DNA from: Termitomyces sp. T153
Lineage: Eukaryota; Basidiomycota; Agaricomycetes; Agaricales; Lyophyllaceae
DNA length: 64,000 nucleotides
Assembly: GCA_018296165.2 (NCBI GenBank)
Contig: JACKQL020000041.1
Coordinates: forward strand, 124,001 to 188,000
Direction of reading: 5' to 3'
Every line of letters starts with the position of its first letter. Position 1 is the stretch's first letter. Shown here piece by piece: positions 23,836 to 35,924 of this stretch. A program made the translations under genes and the position numbers. The notes under the pieces were generated by a model. It saw nothing but the letters and a program-made list of their open reading frames with translations. It made no database searches and was not told the origin of the DNA.

Positions 23836-25591
23836 ATGGCTGTACGAGCGCAAGCCTCAACCACCTCGTTGTCCCAGTACGCTTCTGTGTCTGCAACTGC
23901 AACAGATCCGTTCTACGGAGGTGTATCTCGGGACTTTTGTAATTCATTCTGGGGTCCAGGCGACGATGGAGTTAACATCTTGTTCTCGAGGATGAGGGGT
24001 GCGACGAAAACTACCGACGATCTTAGGCATTTTTGGAGCGAGAGGTACGTTTGGCGCCCATCGCGTGTGTCGAAATCATGGACTGAGATGATCGGCCTAG
24101 AGCTGTGATCGAGGAGCAATACGCCAAAAGTCTTGCTACGTTATCTAAGTTGCATCTGGGTGGTGAAGAGATTGGGTACGTAGATAGCTTTTCGTCGTTG
24201 AGATCATCTCTGATTGCACAACTAGTGACCTACGCCAGTCGCTAGACACTCTCCGACTGGAAACAGAAAATCAAGCCGCTTCTCACAGTCAGCTAGCTTC
24301 TGCGATACGCACTAATCTCGAAAGTCCAACATCTTTGATGCACGCCAAGCAAGTTAATCACAGGCGAAACGTGCAGGCTGCCGTGGAGAAGAAATTCAAG
24401 GCTAAACAGACTCAAGAGTCATACGTGGCCAAAGCTAAAGAAAAATATGATGCCGACTGCCAACGGATTCAGTCTTATACCCATCAATGCGCCTCTCTCC
24501 AGGGAAAAGAGCTGGAACGTGTTCAAATGAAGCTGCGTCGAACACAGCAAACGATACAGGCCAATGAGATGGACTTTGAGAAATTTACTCAGGATCTTCT
24601 TGATATGATGCCGGGGTGGGAAGCAGATTGGAAAGACTTCTGTGATACGTGCCAGGATCTAGAAGAGGATCGTTTAGAGTTTATGAAGGATACACTCTGG
24701 TCATACGCTAACGAGGTATCGACCCTCTGCGTGAATGATGACCTGGTAAGAATGTCCTGATTCCTGTTGACCCTTTTCTTACAACGTGGTCGCCAGTCTT
24801 GTGAACGTATTCGTACGGTTCTTGATCAACTCGAAGCCGAACGCGATGTCGAAAACTTCGTCATCAAATACGGCACCGGCAATCTTATATCGAATCCAGC
24901 CTCTTTTGTTCCATACAACCCGCACGACGGTACTACGCCCCAGGAGCCAAGGCCCATAACGCGCGCGGCGACATTCAAGCGCATCTCGCGCCGTGTTGCA
25001 CCACATTATCCCAATAGTATTGACAACTCTGGGCCCCAAAACGGCGCTGAACCTTCTTCGCTTGAATCTAATATATGGGCACAGCCCCCCTCTGACCGTT
25101 TGCATGGAATCGACAACAATGACACATTACACCTCAATGGACTACCGGGCGCACTGCCTAGCATTGATCCGCCTCCGCCCCCACAACCAACGCCTACGCC
25201 AGTGGACATTAACCTGCTTCGAAACAACAACCGTATCTCAGCTCCATTGCCAGTCCCGACCAACCATTCTTCAGAGCAACCGCGCATCCCGACGCCTCCG
25301 CCAACGACACACACAGACGAGACCGGAGGGATCTTGTTTTATGGTAAGATCTTCGTGATCTCTGGTCGCGATCAAAGAGGAGGGATGAACTAATGTGATG
25401 ATTTATCATTAGTGAAAGCACTGTACGACTACACTGCAACGATCGACGAGGAATTTGATTTCCAAACGGGTGATGTGATTGCGGTGACGGCAACCCCTGA
25501 TGATGGATGGTGGAGTGGTGAGCTTCTCGATGAAGCACGGAGAGAGGAGGGAAGGCATATATTCCCGAGCAATTTCGTCTGCCTGTTCTAG
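23836..25591 (+). CDS. F-BAR and SH3 domain protein, Cdc15/Imp2/Hof1 type
   Basis: Five exons fit in phase: 23836-24044, 24101-24175, 24226-24745, 24797-25343 and 25413-25591, for 509 residues. Residues about 25-290 are an F-BAR domain, starting FCNSFWGPGDDGV and running through a long charged coiled coil. A Pro- and Ser-rich linker follows (about 320-450). The C-terminus is a full SH3 domain with ALYDYTA, the WW pair in DDGWWSGE and the PSNFV end. PCH proteins of this layout bind and bend membrane and organise the actomyosin ring and septum (Cdc15 and Imp2 in fission yeast, Hof1 in budding yeast). It is shorter than Cdc15, nearer Imp2 and Hof1. Which of these is the true orthologue cannot be settled here. 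Confidence 0.92.
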
Positions 25592-26672
25592 TGAGGAGAT
25601 CGCAAGTCGGCTGATTTTACTGATTATCTTGGATATGCCCGTAAGGGACCCTGACACGGACAGTACTCTCTCTCTCTCTATGTGATTTTAATGCAGGTTT
25701 CATGTAATGATAGATCCACGGAGGACTTAGATATATTCCGAGGATGTCGCAACGAGTGTGGATACTACTGGAATTTTACAATAGGAACATTTTTTACAAT
25801 AAGCACGACCACAGATGGAACGCCAGGACAAGCTTGAAGGGAAAATAATTGCCTTTGAATCAACTGAGGCGCTGAGTATCTATATTAACGGTGAACGCTA
25901 TGTACGCGGTTCCTAGCCGCCTCAGTCAACCATGTATCTCGAAAGATGGGTCGTTTATGTTGTCGCAGAATAGAGCCAGGATCGGCGGGAAATTTCTTTG
26001 GTGGTATATGGTTTCAGATTCTGATATCAGAAAAGGAGACGTCGTTGATTTGTCAAGGGTTCTGATCTGTTGATTTTGAGCGGCCTTGCGGCGGACGAAA
26101 AACGTTTTTCGTTCACGACACTGTGTGGGCGTCATACTACAAGCGCGATAAGAGCCCTGATGAGTTCCACAAGGCGCTTGGTGGGTAAAAAGGCATAAAA
26201 AGGTTGCTCAGACTTTGATGAAGAGAGGAAGAGCGAAGCATGGTCAGGCAGACAAAGAAAGTTGCTGAAACAAACGATGTACACAAAAGAGCAGGAGAAT
26301 TGGAGAGTTGCCGGAGACATCGGGAACGGTTATGTCATGTCGATCATTTGACTGTGTTTGGTTACGCGTCGTCGTCGCGTAGGCCGAAAAAGGTAGACGT
26401 ATTTGTTTTTTACATCAACGTCGATGTGGACCCAAATCTCCCTATGACCACCCATGGTACGGTGCCTTATTCGACTTTTGTTATATTTTGACAATGCTAT
26501 CCATAATAGATCAATGCTAGACCCCCATGGCTCTTACTTAAGTGACAATGGTGCTTGAAATTTGAGCGCTTATCCAGGACCACTTGATCACAATTACGCG
26601 GCGACACGACCTTTGACAAACTATACGACGAAATACGCCTATCCAACTATTTTCCTAATCACACTACTCTTA
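25592..26672. other. Intergenic region, 5' part of the next gene possible
   Basis: No confident gene. An open frame continues upstream of the ATG at 26673 back to 26562, so a coding or spliced 5' exon may lie here. The 26240-26491 plus-strand frame has no recognised feature. Confidence 0.45.
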
Positions 26673-29038
26673 ATGCTCCCCAAGTTCCGTTCGACGCCAC
26701 ATACACGAATCCCCACGACACACTCACGTCATAACACTACTTCATTTCTGCAAACTACCATCGAAGTTCCACCGCCATTTCTCTACATTTCGAATCCACA
26801 AGCGCACTTTCAACATCCTCTGCCGGGTTATCCGGAACATTCTAATTTTGACCCTGCTGTTGACTTTGGTCCAACTTTACCAGCTCAATATTCCGGGATG
26901 GACAGACCTTCTCTTTCACACTCTACAGCTTACGGAAATGTTACTGAACTCCATTGGACAAGGGACATATATGGAAATGTCATCTCTACCATTGGCCAGA
27001 TTCAATCCATACACTCGGATGCAGACACTACAGATCTCGAGAACTTGGAGTCGTTGCCATTACCACCTGACACTGCGCCACCTCCACCTCCACTCATGCA
27101 GACAGCGCAACTACCCCCTTCGAATTCATCAGGTGGGCCATCCGGTCGCACTTCGCGTATGGGGTTACACTCGATAAACTCTGAAGCTGAAAGCTGGGAA
27201 GAAAATGAGTTGTTGAAAGAACCCACTGGTACCCATTGGGATCGAACTCAGAGTCCCACTTCCGGTATCAGGAGACTCAGAGATTTGATGTCACAACCCC
27301 AGTCCCGACGTTCTTCGCCTCCGGCACGGATTTTTCCTGACCAGCCTTTGGTTTCTTCACCACCGCCAGCGTCATCCTCAGATTCGATAGCTCCTCAGCC
27401 TACCGAAACGTACAACAGGCTTCACACTTTCTCCCCATCAAGTAGTTCATCAAGCGGAACACGCCGTGGTGAGCCAATAGCTTCTCAGATGCACCATGGA
27501 ATACCCTTCCAGCCTCAATCCACATCATCCCCTCCTCCAGGTAGGAGTCGGTCTCCTTCACATATTAAGATGCCGCCCTCAGGGATGTATGACCCAGGAT
27601 CAAATTTTGTATTCCATCCTCATGGCCTGGCATATGCACCGCCACCTCGGCAATCCCCCGTAGCCTCAGGAGGATTTTCCTCCACGTTCCCATCATCGCA
27701 TCCACATCCTGAGCTATACCATCGACCGCCGGTGCCTGCTCACCCTATAGAAGTGCTCGTCGATCCTCCTTATTCATATCACCCGGGACCTGACAGACAG
27801 CACGCATCGATATTCGACTCAGCATATCGACCGATGGCTCCAAGTGGGCACTATCAATCTCAAGAGCCCCCTCAACTACATCCTGATCCTCCGTCAGCGC
27901 CAGCCGAACCAGCACCCTCCCATTTTCCCCTACCACCCCAATGGCCTGGATCTTCGACATCATTTCCACCTCCACCGTCTTTTCCTCCTGGGTTCGTTCT
28001 GTACTCCACACCGGAAACGGTTGAAAATGGACATGCTTGGGACGGATGTGCTTGGTGGCATACCGAAGGGCCTAAAAGACGAGAAGGAACAGCACCTATA
28101 AGTCGTGACGGCACTAAGGGCGCGGATCTTCAGGCCTCTGGAGATAAACTGCCAAAAGATCACACTTCCGCTCCTGCCGCTCCCTCGCGGACACCTTTGG
28201 CTCCCTCACACGCTCAGCATGGAGTCTCGTCGGGCGCGTTTCCGGTGGAAGATGCATTAGAATCTTTTCGCAAGCGTTTGGATACACTTCACCAATCTGT
28301 AATACATGAGCACTGGACCAATCTTGACTTGGTAAATTCAAGATCCACTTATATCTTTTCGTTTTTGCTGAGTTTAGATTTTTTCTAGTACTTCAAAAGA
28401 CAGACTGACCCAGTGTTCATTGCTTTCATCGGCCCTCACACTTCAGTCAGCTCTCGAATTCGGCGGCTTCTTGACAAACTGCTTGGATTCCTAGCTGGTG
28501 CCTTATCTGAATATACGAAGCTGCAGACAGGGAGTGAAAACTGGCATGGAAGCTGGCGAAGACAGCTTTCTTCCTTGGACAGGTGAATACTCCCATATCA
28601 GGGCGTATTTTCGGACTGAACCATGGATTTCCAGAACCATGCGAACTTTCTGCGAGTTTTCAAGTCTTGTCTGCAATCGTGATCCATCCTTCAGAATGCT
28701 CGACAAGGTGTTGGCCAAATTCACTCAGTACGAAACTAAGTTTCGGGACCTGACTAAAAAAATACATGTGCGTACTTTTGCATTTCTCCTCCACCTCCCT
28801 CCTAACCATTTGCTCCTTTCAGACTCTCCTCAATCGTCTTTCACTGCGTGCAGTACACTCTGACCTTGTGAAAGCACACACTAAGGCGCAGGAACAACTG
28901 AAGATTGCGGGATCCAGGCGGGATGTTCCTAGGTGGGATGAAGACAAGAAAAACCGGGCGAAACTGCGTGAAGACTTCATATCTCTCCAAAATCGTCTTG
29001 CTCTATCGCGTCGGTCCTCGTGGGCGGAGTCACAATAG
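26673..29038 (+). CDS. Pro/Ser-rich protein with C-terminal helical domain, paralogue A
   Basis: Four exons fit in phase: 26673-28331, 28389-28582, 28635-28767 and 28823-29038, for 733 residues if the first in-frame ATG is used. The first ~540 residues are low-complexity Pro, Ser and His with a motif GNVISTIGQ and an LPLPPDTAPPPPP stretch. The last ~190 residues, encoded by exons 2-4, form a helical, Leu-, Arg- and Lys-rich domain. The following gene (29555-31403) has the same order of a G-N...PPNTTPPPTP stretch and a helical tail, and its three introns fall at the matching places with the same phases (0, 2, 0). I do not recognise the family. The true start may be further upstream. Confidence 0.75.
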
Positions 29039-29554
29039 TTGACATAGGACCTTCGGAATCACTGATTATGTTATCTTATCTGCCTCTGGGATGTTGATTT
29101 CGCGTTATTTTGGGAACTTCTTGCCTTTCTTGATCCAGTAGCTGGTTTATTTTCTTGTGTCCTTCGAATCGCTACCTATCTCTGTACATTTATTGTAATG
29201 TAACATATCAAAATCTACTTTTGTTCTTTGAATTTCATCCTCGGCAATAGCCGGCCTTTGGCCAACCTTTTCTAACGCAACCCCCAATAACCCTGCGGGT
29301 ATTACGGTCTCTTGATTTCGACAGTCAGTTGACAGATCCTCTACCACGCATAAGGCTTTGTCTTGTTGAATCATCGAGTCGTCGTTGTTGACAACCTCAT
29401 ACTATGGCCCTTGTTCTTGTTTTCGACTCTATTGTTGATTTCCTCCGACCTTGACGCTTATGTTCCGTATTGAACATGCTGTACATCTTGACAACAGCGT
29501 TGTAATTCTGGTCTTTCTTGTTTTGCGGTCTGAAATCAACCCTTGTTTACTACG

Positions 29555-31403
29555 ATGACAATGCTAGTAGCAGGCATGACCATAACTACAGTGGGTAAGG
29601 CCATGACTACAGTAAACAAGGCCATAACTACGAAGTCGCCAGGATTTACTATAATACGGCTTGTCAAACCTCGTGCTGTGCCCATAGTACTATCGCACCT
29701 CTTTTTGAAACGACGTAACGACGTAAACGAGATGCTTTGGTATCCAGGACAGTTTTTCAGTCCCAAGCCTACTCTCAGAGAATCTGAAGTGCACCGGAAT
29801 GTCTATCCTCAGGTTTTCGATGTACCAAATGCCGGACTCCATCAAACAAACCCTTCTAAAATCAGAAACTCATTGCGGCCTCCCAAAATTTATCAGTCCA
29901 CATCCAGGCTTCCAAGCTCATGGACAACAGATCCATACGGAAACAGCGCAACCTACATCGGAAATCACGTAGAAAACCAGGGCGAGTTTGAGTTCGACTT
30001 GGAAGCGCAAGCCATGGTACCTGCGGTGAAGCAATTATTGTTCTTAGTTGACGTCCCCGGTCACTACACGATAGATCATCAAGGCCGACACAAGGAAACG
30101 GAACCGCTTCCGCCGAACACTACTCCCCCGCCGACGCCTGCAATGCATGCGACAAATTTGCGTACACCCTCGCCTCAGCTTCTTGAACCACAAGAGTACC
30201 AACGAACTCACGACTACGACAATCAGCGTTTTAGCGGACCTCTCATATTTTCCAATCATCCTTCGTCTGACGAGGCGCCCACCGAGATGCATTGTCCTAT
30301 TCATCCTCACTCAATGGAGTCAAAGGAAATTCTCCAGCCTCAGCCCGTGCGACCGATCCGCTTTGACATTATGAGCATATTTAAGGGGGAGCTGGTGCTA
30401 CCTAATTCACATGAGATACGAATCGTTCCGTCGCAACGTTTCACGTATTCGGATTTTTTGCGCCGCAAACAAGAAATCGAAGAGCGTATCACATCAAAAC
30501 ATAACTATCGACCTTTGCCAAAAGGTCCTTCCTACTCTCCACATTGGACTCAAAGCACTATTAATGAAGTAGCGCCTCCTCTATATGATCAGCGGCGTGG
30601 ATCTCAAGTTTCTGAAAACCCCCACACTGGGGATGTCAGCGGCCATTATGAGAATGAAGTATGTCGCAATAACCTAAGAAGTGGTCCGTCTTGCCGCCAT
30701 TCCATTTATAAAGCAGACATCCCGGAGAATTATGTCCGCCCAGAATTACGACCTCCGACAGCATCTGAGACACCAATAGAAATAGATATAAGAACCCCTA
30801 CTCCAGATCTTCGACAAAGTCAACGCCATCGTTCCCCCTCGTCACATTTGCCGCCAACCTTTCCGCCAACTAGCTATGGAGCATTTCACTGCCTCCATCT
30901 CATCAACGATATACTTCATCGTATGGACTTCTTGAGCTTAGATCCGGTAGGTTGTCTGTCACGATTGTAGACATTTTTCTCTCATGATTCTTTATCCCCT
31001 TAGCATCTTGATGACTTGAAAAAAGCGTTAAAAACAGCGCAGATTTGTCTTCGTCGTCAACGGACGATTCCGCATGACATTTGGAACGAACGTCACGAAA
31101 CCTGGACCACGGTGTTCGACTACAGAATAGACTTTTTAAGAAGGTTTATCATCCTGAATCTGTCTCTGCATGTGGCCATCTAATGATTTATAATAGCTGT
31201 GTTCAATCGATCAGCTATATGTTAGGGGAGATAGACGTCGATGCTTTTCATGAGATCCATTTTGTCGGAGAAGACGTGAACAATCTGGCAAATCAACTAC
31301 ATGTGAGCTTTTTATTACATCACACGGTAAAAGAAAAATGTAAACAAAAGCGCAGGCGTCTTTCGATAGACTGCACGAATGTTTCCTCAGAAAACGAAGA
31401 TGA
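29555..31403 (+). CDS. Pro-rich protein with C-terminal helical domain, paralogue B
   Basis: Four exons fit in phase: 29555-30946, 31004-31143, 31197-31302 and 31356-31403, for 561 residues. The start ATG (29555) opens a short 7-residue repeat (ITTVGKA, MTTVNKA, ITTKSPG) coded by a 21 bp tandem repeat. The body is Pro-rich. A segment DPYGNSATYIG followed by EPLPPNTTPPPTP matches the upstream gene. The C-terminal helical part is shorter and more diverged than in paralogue A; its last exon encodes only about 15 residues. Intron positions and phases mirror paralogue A, which supports tandem duplication. The last exon is chosen from alignment to A; an alternative acceptor a few bases upstream would give a different tail. 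Confidence 0.68.
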
Positions 31404-32288
31404 ATTGTGCTAGGTTGCGAAAAAGATTTTGGCAATCTTTCAATCACAAGAATTCACGACCCACTTGCGACAGATTATACGAAACTTACAATTTGATTCC
31501 TTTAGAATAGTAATGACATGTATAGACGCGAAGCATTTAGACGACATAATGATCCAGTATTTATTATTACTGGAATGAGAAGCTCATGACTCAATAAATG
31601 AACATTCTGAGAAACTGACTTTTTGAGGTACCTTTGACAGATGAATCACCTGCTGCCTCAAACAGGAACAAATTAGCCTTCTTTGCGGAGTGACATTTTG
31701 CGTTTACTACTGTGACAATACCTCTCTTGGAAGGGGGAGAATAGACTGATCACGTACCAGACAATAATTAAAGTGAATTGTCACTCGAGCATGTACCTGA
31801 CCTTTCCATTTCAGTGACTCGAAATGACTCATGAAGTGGACAGTATCAATTTGATGGAATTCCAATGGAATTCTAAGAAGGATCACTTCAACTATGTACT
31901 TCTGGCTATCTGAGCTTCACTAAATAAAGCCTAGTACATATTCCTTTCCCGGCTTCATCATTTCCCGCTCCATTTTGCCCTTCCTGTCGGTTGCTTCTCT
32001 CACCGGCGGCTTCCGAGCACGGTGCTCTAGGTTAAGTAGTGGAAAGTCGTGGGATCGATCGTAACAGAAGCTATTCGGCCTAGATATCAAATACAGTAAT
32101 CATTTTTTGAGTGTTGGACTGGTGTGAGATCCATCTAAAGACCATTGATGTACACTATCTCAGTAATCTGCGCCACACGCTTTGGTGTCCAAGAGTGCAC
32201 GTGCTGGGAACTTTCCAAATTTGTCACAACCACTGGCAAGGCTAACCAAACTTCGTAAAGTAACCGCTTTGTTTCCTACCTCTTTGCG
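31404..32288. other. Intergenic region without recognised gene
   Basis: No open frame longer than about 90 codons has support. The end is the promoter side of CWC15. I see no repeats or RNA genes. Confidence 0.5.
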
Positions 32289-33314
32289 ATGTCTACAGCC
32301 CACAGACCAACATGGGACCCAGCACAGGCTAGGGATGTCAAGGGTGGTTCTCGCCAGTTCTCCGTGCGGGATATGGCAGCCCACACCAAACTCAAATTCC
32401 GGTGCGGACCACACGATTAACCAAATCGAAACTAGTCTCTCAGATTTATACTAGGCAAGTTGGGCAGACATCGACGGAAGAGGTGAAGAAACGTGACTTG
32501 CGGGCAGAACTACTGGTGGCAGAGCAGGAGGCGAGAAACAAAAAGCGGAAAGCTGAAGGAAAACCCCCATTGCCCATTGAAGGTGGCCAAGAAGACGAGG
32601 AGGCAAATAAACGTAGAAAGCTTCTGCAAGAAGCGCTGGAGATGGACAAAGACGATGAGGACGACGAGAATGAGGAGAAGGACAGACAGAAGGAGAAAGG
32701 TGCAGACAGGTCAGTTGCCTGCCTGTTGTCTTCTAGTCACCTTCCAACCTTCAAGATCATATACATAGCGAGAATGACGATTCCGATTCCGATGACGACG
32801 AGGATGATACTGCGGAGCTTTTGCGTGAGCTTGAGAAGATTAAACGCGAGCGGGCAGAGGAGAAGGCTCGACAAGAACAAAATGAGTCTGCGGCATCCGC
32901 TGCTGCTCGGGAGGCCGAGATAGCGACAAAAAATCCTTTATTAAACCTTGCCGCTGCCCTTGGTCAGGAGGCCCCGGGTCTCAGCACAAATGTTCCTGGA
33001 ACATTCTCTGTGAAGCGACGTTGGGATGATGGTACGTGGTCCCTTCTTCATTCATGAATTTCTCAGAACTCAATGTCCGTTCTTTGCCAACAGACCTAAT
33101 ATTTAAAAACCAAGCAATGGACTCACGGGACAAACCGCAGGGCCAGTTTGTCAACGATCTCTTACGGACGGAGTTCCACAAGTTCGTAGACTTGCAATCT
33201 TACTGCCTTTCCTATCTGAGCTTCTTATTTGCAGGAAATTCATGGCGAAGTTTATCAAGGTGAGGCGCGTTTTTCAATGCTTTAGCTTTTCTCTCACACA
33301 TCGAACGTCAGTAA
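32289..33314 (+). CDS. CWC15: CWC15/Cwf15 pre-mRNA splicing factor
   Basis: Six exons fit in phase: 32289-32401, 32455-32709, 32769-33031, 33094-33181, 33235-33259 and 33312-33314, giving 248 residues. The N-terminus [13 protein letters not shown], then HTKLKFRQVGQTS, and the C-terminus VKRRWDDDLIFKN and [20 protein letters not shown] match the Cwf15/Cwc15 family at both ends. The middle is acidic and then Lys-, Arg- and Glu-rich, as usual. CWC15 is a component of the Prp19-associated (NTC) complex in the activated spliceosome. The last exon consists only of the stop codon TAA: the intron 33260-33311 has GTGAGG and CAG ends and splicing puts TAA directly after FIK, the conserved end. The minus-strand gene ends at 33402, so the two genes converge. 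Confidence 0.95.
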
Positions 33315-33401
33315 TTTGTTTGCGAATTGTCTGTATTTTGTGTATCTTTAGGGTTATCAATGCTATAGTTATCATACCAAAGCTTTACACCAGGCTCAGC
33401 T

Positions 33402-35574
33402 TCAGGAACGATCCCAGGTCCAACCTTCCGCAGCCCACTCGGGCATGTCGGTCTCGAACGAGCCCAAGCTCGTGGTATATCGTTTTGCATGCAAGAAGAT
33501 GTATAAACGTTCTGGCCTCGGGTCGGGGTGCAAAGGCAAATAGCACTCGGGACAGTACAAGTTATCAGACTGAACAACCGCAGTGGATTCCGCCTGCGGC
33601 TCCATCGTTGCAATTTTCTGTAAGACCTCATCCTCCGATAGCTGTACAGGAGGTGGGGTGCTTGGTATCTCAGACTCGGGCGTGGATGCATCAGAAGGTG
33701 TCGCCACTGTCGAAGGAGCGATTGGTGACGAGACCGAATTTGGCGATGTGTAGTCAATCGGAACTGATGAATCCATAGCCCGATTCAGTTTCTCGTCCAC
33801 AAATCTTGCATAGTTGCCTCTCTTCCTCTGGTTCGAGGGCGGCTGTGGCTTGAGTGCAAGGTTTGGCATCAATTTCCCTTTTGCACGAAACACGACGTCC
33901 CGCCACCGGCTCCAATCTTCATCTTCATCCTACAGATCAACCGTTCATCAAGCCTTTCATGCCAGAACATACTAAGCTCACGGAGCGCACCTTCATATTG
34001 CGTAACCTCGTGATCACGTCTACTGCTTCGCTAGATAACGGCACAGGCGAACCCATTCCTATATCCTGCCCCGTTTCACGGGGAAGTAGCTTTGTCCCGG
34101 GCTCACTTTGCCTTTGCTCGCCTATGCCTTTAGTCAATGATTCTGGACTTCCCACCGTCTCCGTATGTGATTGTAGATGCGGCGGCGGTGCCGGAGCAGA
34201 CCTTTCATCGCTTGGTACGATATCGATCCCGCCTTTGCCCAGATTCGGTCCCTAAAAGTGGTGGGGGATCAACATCGGTCGGGATTAAAAGTCAAACCGG
34301 TCGCCGTACCCATATCTTGGTCTCGGAATACACTGGGTCGTTGGCAATTGGATGTCCGAGGAATTGGAGATGTACTCTGATTTGATGTGCTGAAAGGAGA
34401 AGCGTAAAGTGGGAGAAGAAGAAGGGAGGGTATCACGCACAACGACCTGTTAGAGGTTCGCCTGGCGTGAATCAAACGACGTCAGGCGCAAAGCATAAGG
34501 TAGAGTCAACTTGAACGTACACCGGACAACACTCGTATTCGTATTGGGATCGTATCGGATTCGGTTGAAGACGGTTTTCGCAGGCTGTATTCGAACCATT
34601 GTCTGAGCTTTTCGGGCAGCTCAATAGTAGACTATACAACATACTTTTCCCTCTGGATGAACTATGTTCAATCCCATCTGACGATCAACTGTCAGCAATG
34701 GCTCTTCACAAATCACTTCTTCACTGAGTCGATCATCAATATGGTGTTTGGAATGGAGCAACGCACGAAGCGCACATACATCGGAAACTCGCCCTTACAT
34801 CTCGCGACATACTCTTTGCGAATCGTGCTGGCCATGAATTCACTTGTAAGCTGACGAGCTCGTTCGGCAGTTAAAGGGATGATCATGAGGCCGGACGTCA
34901 AGCGATCCAATCTATTGACAGCTTGGCAGACCATCAGAGTACTTCTTAGAAAGATATAGAATACCATGCGTACTGTAAACTTTCTTGAAACCCATTTCCT
35001 TTTCAAGGATCTCAACCAACGTATTGCGAAAATATCTCCCAGAAGCATGGACAGGCTAAAAAACGGGGGAAAAGCTCAGTTCAAAAGCTGCATAACCGTG
35101 GCGGATAGTACTAACTATGCTTCCTGGTTTGTCAACAACGATGAATTCTCGTTCGACGTCATGTAGGATGATCCTTACAGGCGTCGATGTTACGGGTGGC
35201 TCATGTCGATGTACAACATTCCTAAGATGATCACATCATAAGCCAATTCTTGTTGGAGAAGAAAAACTTACTGAATGCAATCGCCATTCAGTATGATGGT
35301 ATCTGGACGTGCTATGCGACCATTAATTGTCGTGACTCCAGACTCTAGCGCATATCTCTGGGTACTAGGGATATCGGTTTTGAGCTAGTTGACTCAAAAC
35401 GTCATGACGCACATAATATTCCATCGAACGATCTCTAAATTCTGTCGAGACCACCTCTAGTAACTCCCGACCCAACCAACGCTCCTTTGCCATGGTGGTG
35501 TACGGATACCAATATGGTGGTACTTTTTTGAGACCAGGAGCTGGCTGAGGGTTGTACGGTGCCGCGTCGGTCAT
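33402..35574 (-). CDS. RluA-family RNA pseudouridine synthase (Pus9/Rib2-like)
   Basis: Eleven exons fit in phase: 35574-35413, 35357-35272, 35221-35116, 35055-34974, 34921-34780, 34723-34645, 34602-34521, 34461-34441, 34389-34310, 34251-33991 and 33929-33402, for 542 residues. The N-terminal part ends in a short S4-like region (residues about 50-85). The catalytic motif NRLDRLTSG, with the Asp at about residue 151, then PAKTVF and GRSHQIRVHL define the RluA/Pus9 family. It converts uridine to pseudouridine, most likely in tRNA (position 32 in yeast Pus8/Pus9). After a Ser- and Pro-rich linker, the C-terminus holds a short CPEC...P-containing segment seen in basidiomycete members. An alternative upstream ATG with a possible mitochondrial leader exists at about 35680. 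The 42 bp intron 34644-34603 is shorter than usual. Confidence 0.9.
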
Positions 35575-35924
35575 GGTGGATCGAATGAAGCTCAAAATAT
35601 TCCTTTGGAATTGCTGCTTGGAAGACAGAGAGATGTGGGGAAGATGAACTCGAGAAGGCCGGTTCTTGGTGCCAGTCTGGCTCATAGACGCGGACCTCAG
35701 GGCCCTTGTACCGAAGTGGTGGAATATTTTCGAACGATAAAAAAAGCTGAAATGCTGCCGAAATCTATAGATCGCGTGGTGGAAAAGAACAAAATAATTG
35801 ATCGGCACTCGGAATAGATGGCGTTGAGCAAAAAAGGCTTTCCATAGATAGATATAAAATATATTAACTTGAACTTACGGTCTTTCATTCTGTGCCAGAC
35901 CAAGCATAAGTCTCCAGAAGTCCA
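35575..35924. other. Divergent promoter region
   Basis: About 350 bp separate the starts of the pseudouridine synthase (-) and the F-box-like gene (+). The minus-strand frame is open for 78 codons upstream of 35574, so an N-terminal extension of the synthase is possible. Confidence 0.45.

Noticed and set aside
31081..31413. 110-codon plus-strand frame as a separate gene
   Set aside because: Only part of it is used, as exon 3 of paralogue B; the rest is intron sequence with good splice ends.
33242..33778. Long plus-strand frame continuing from CWC15
   Set aside because: CWC15 ends at the conserved FIK and splices to a TAA. The frame is antisense to the well-supported last exon of the pseudouridine synthase.
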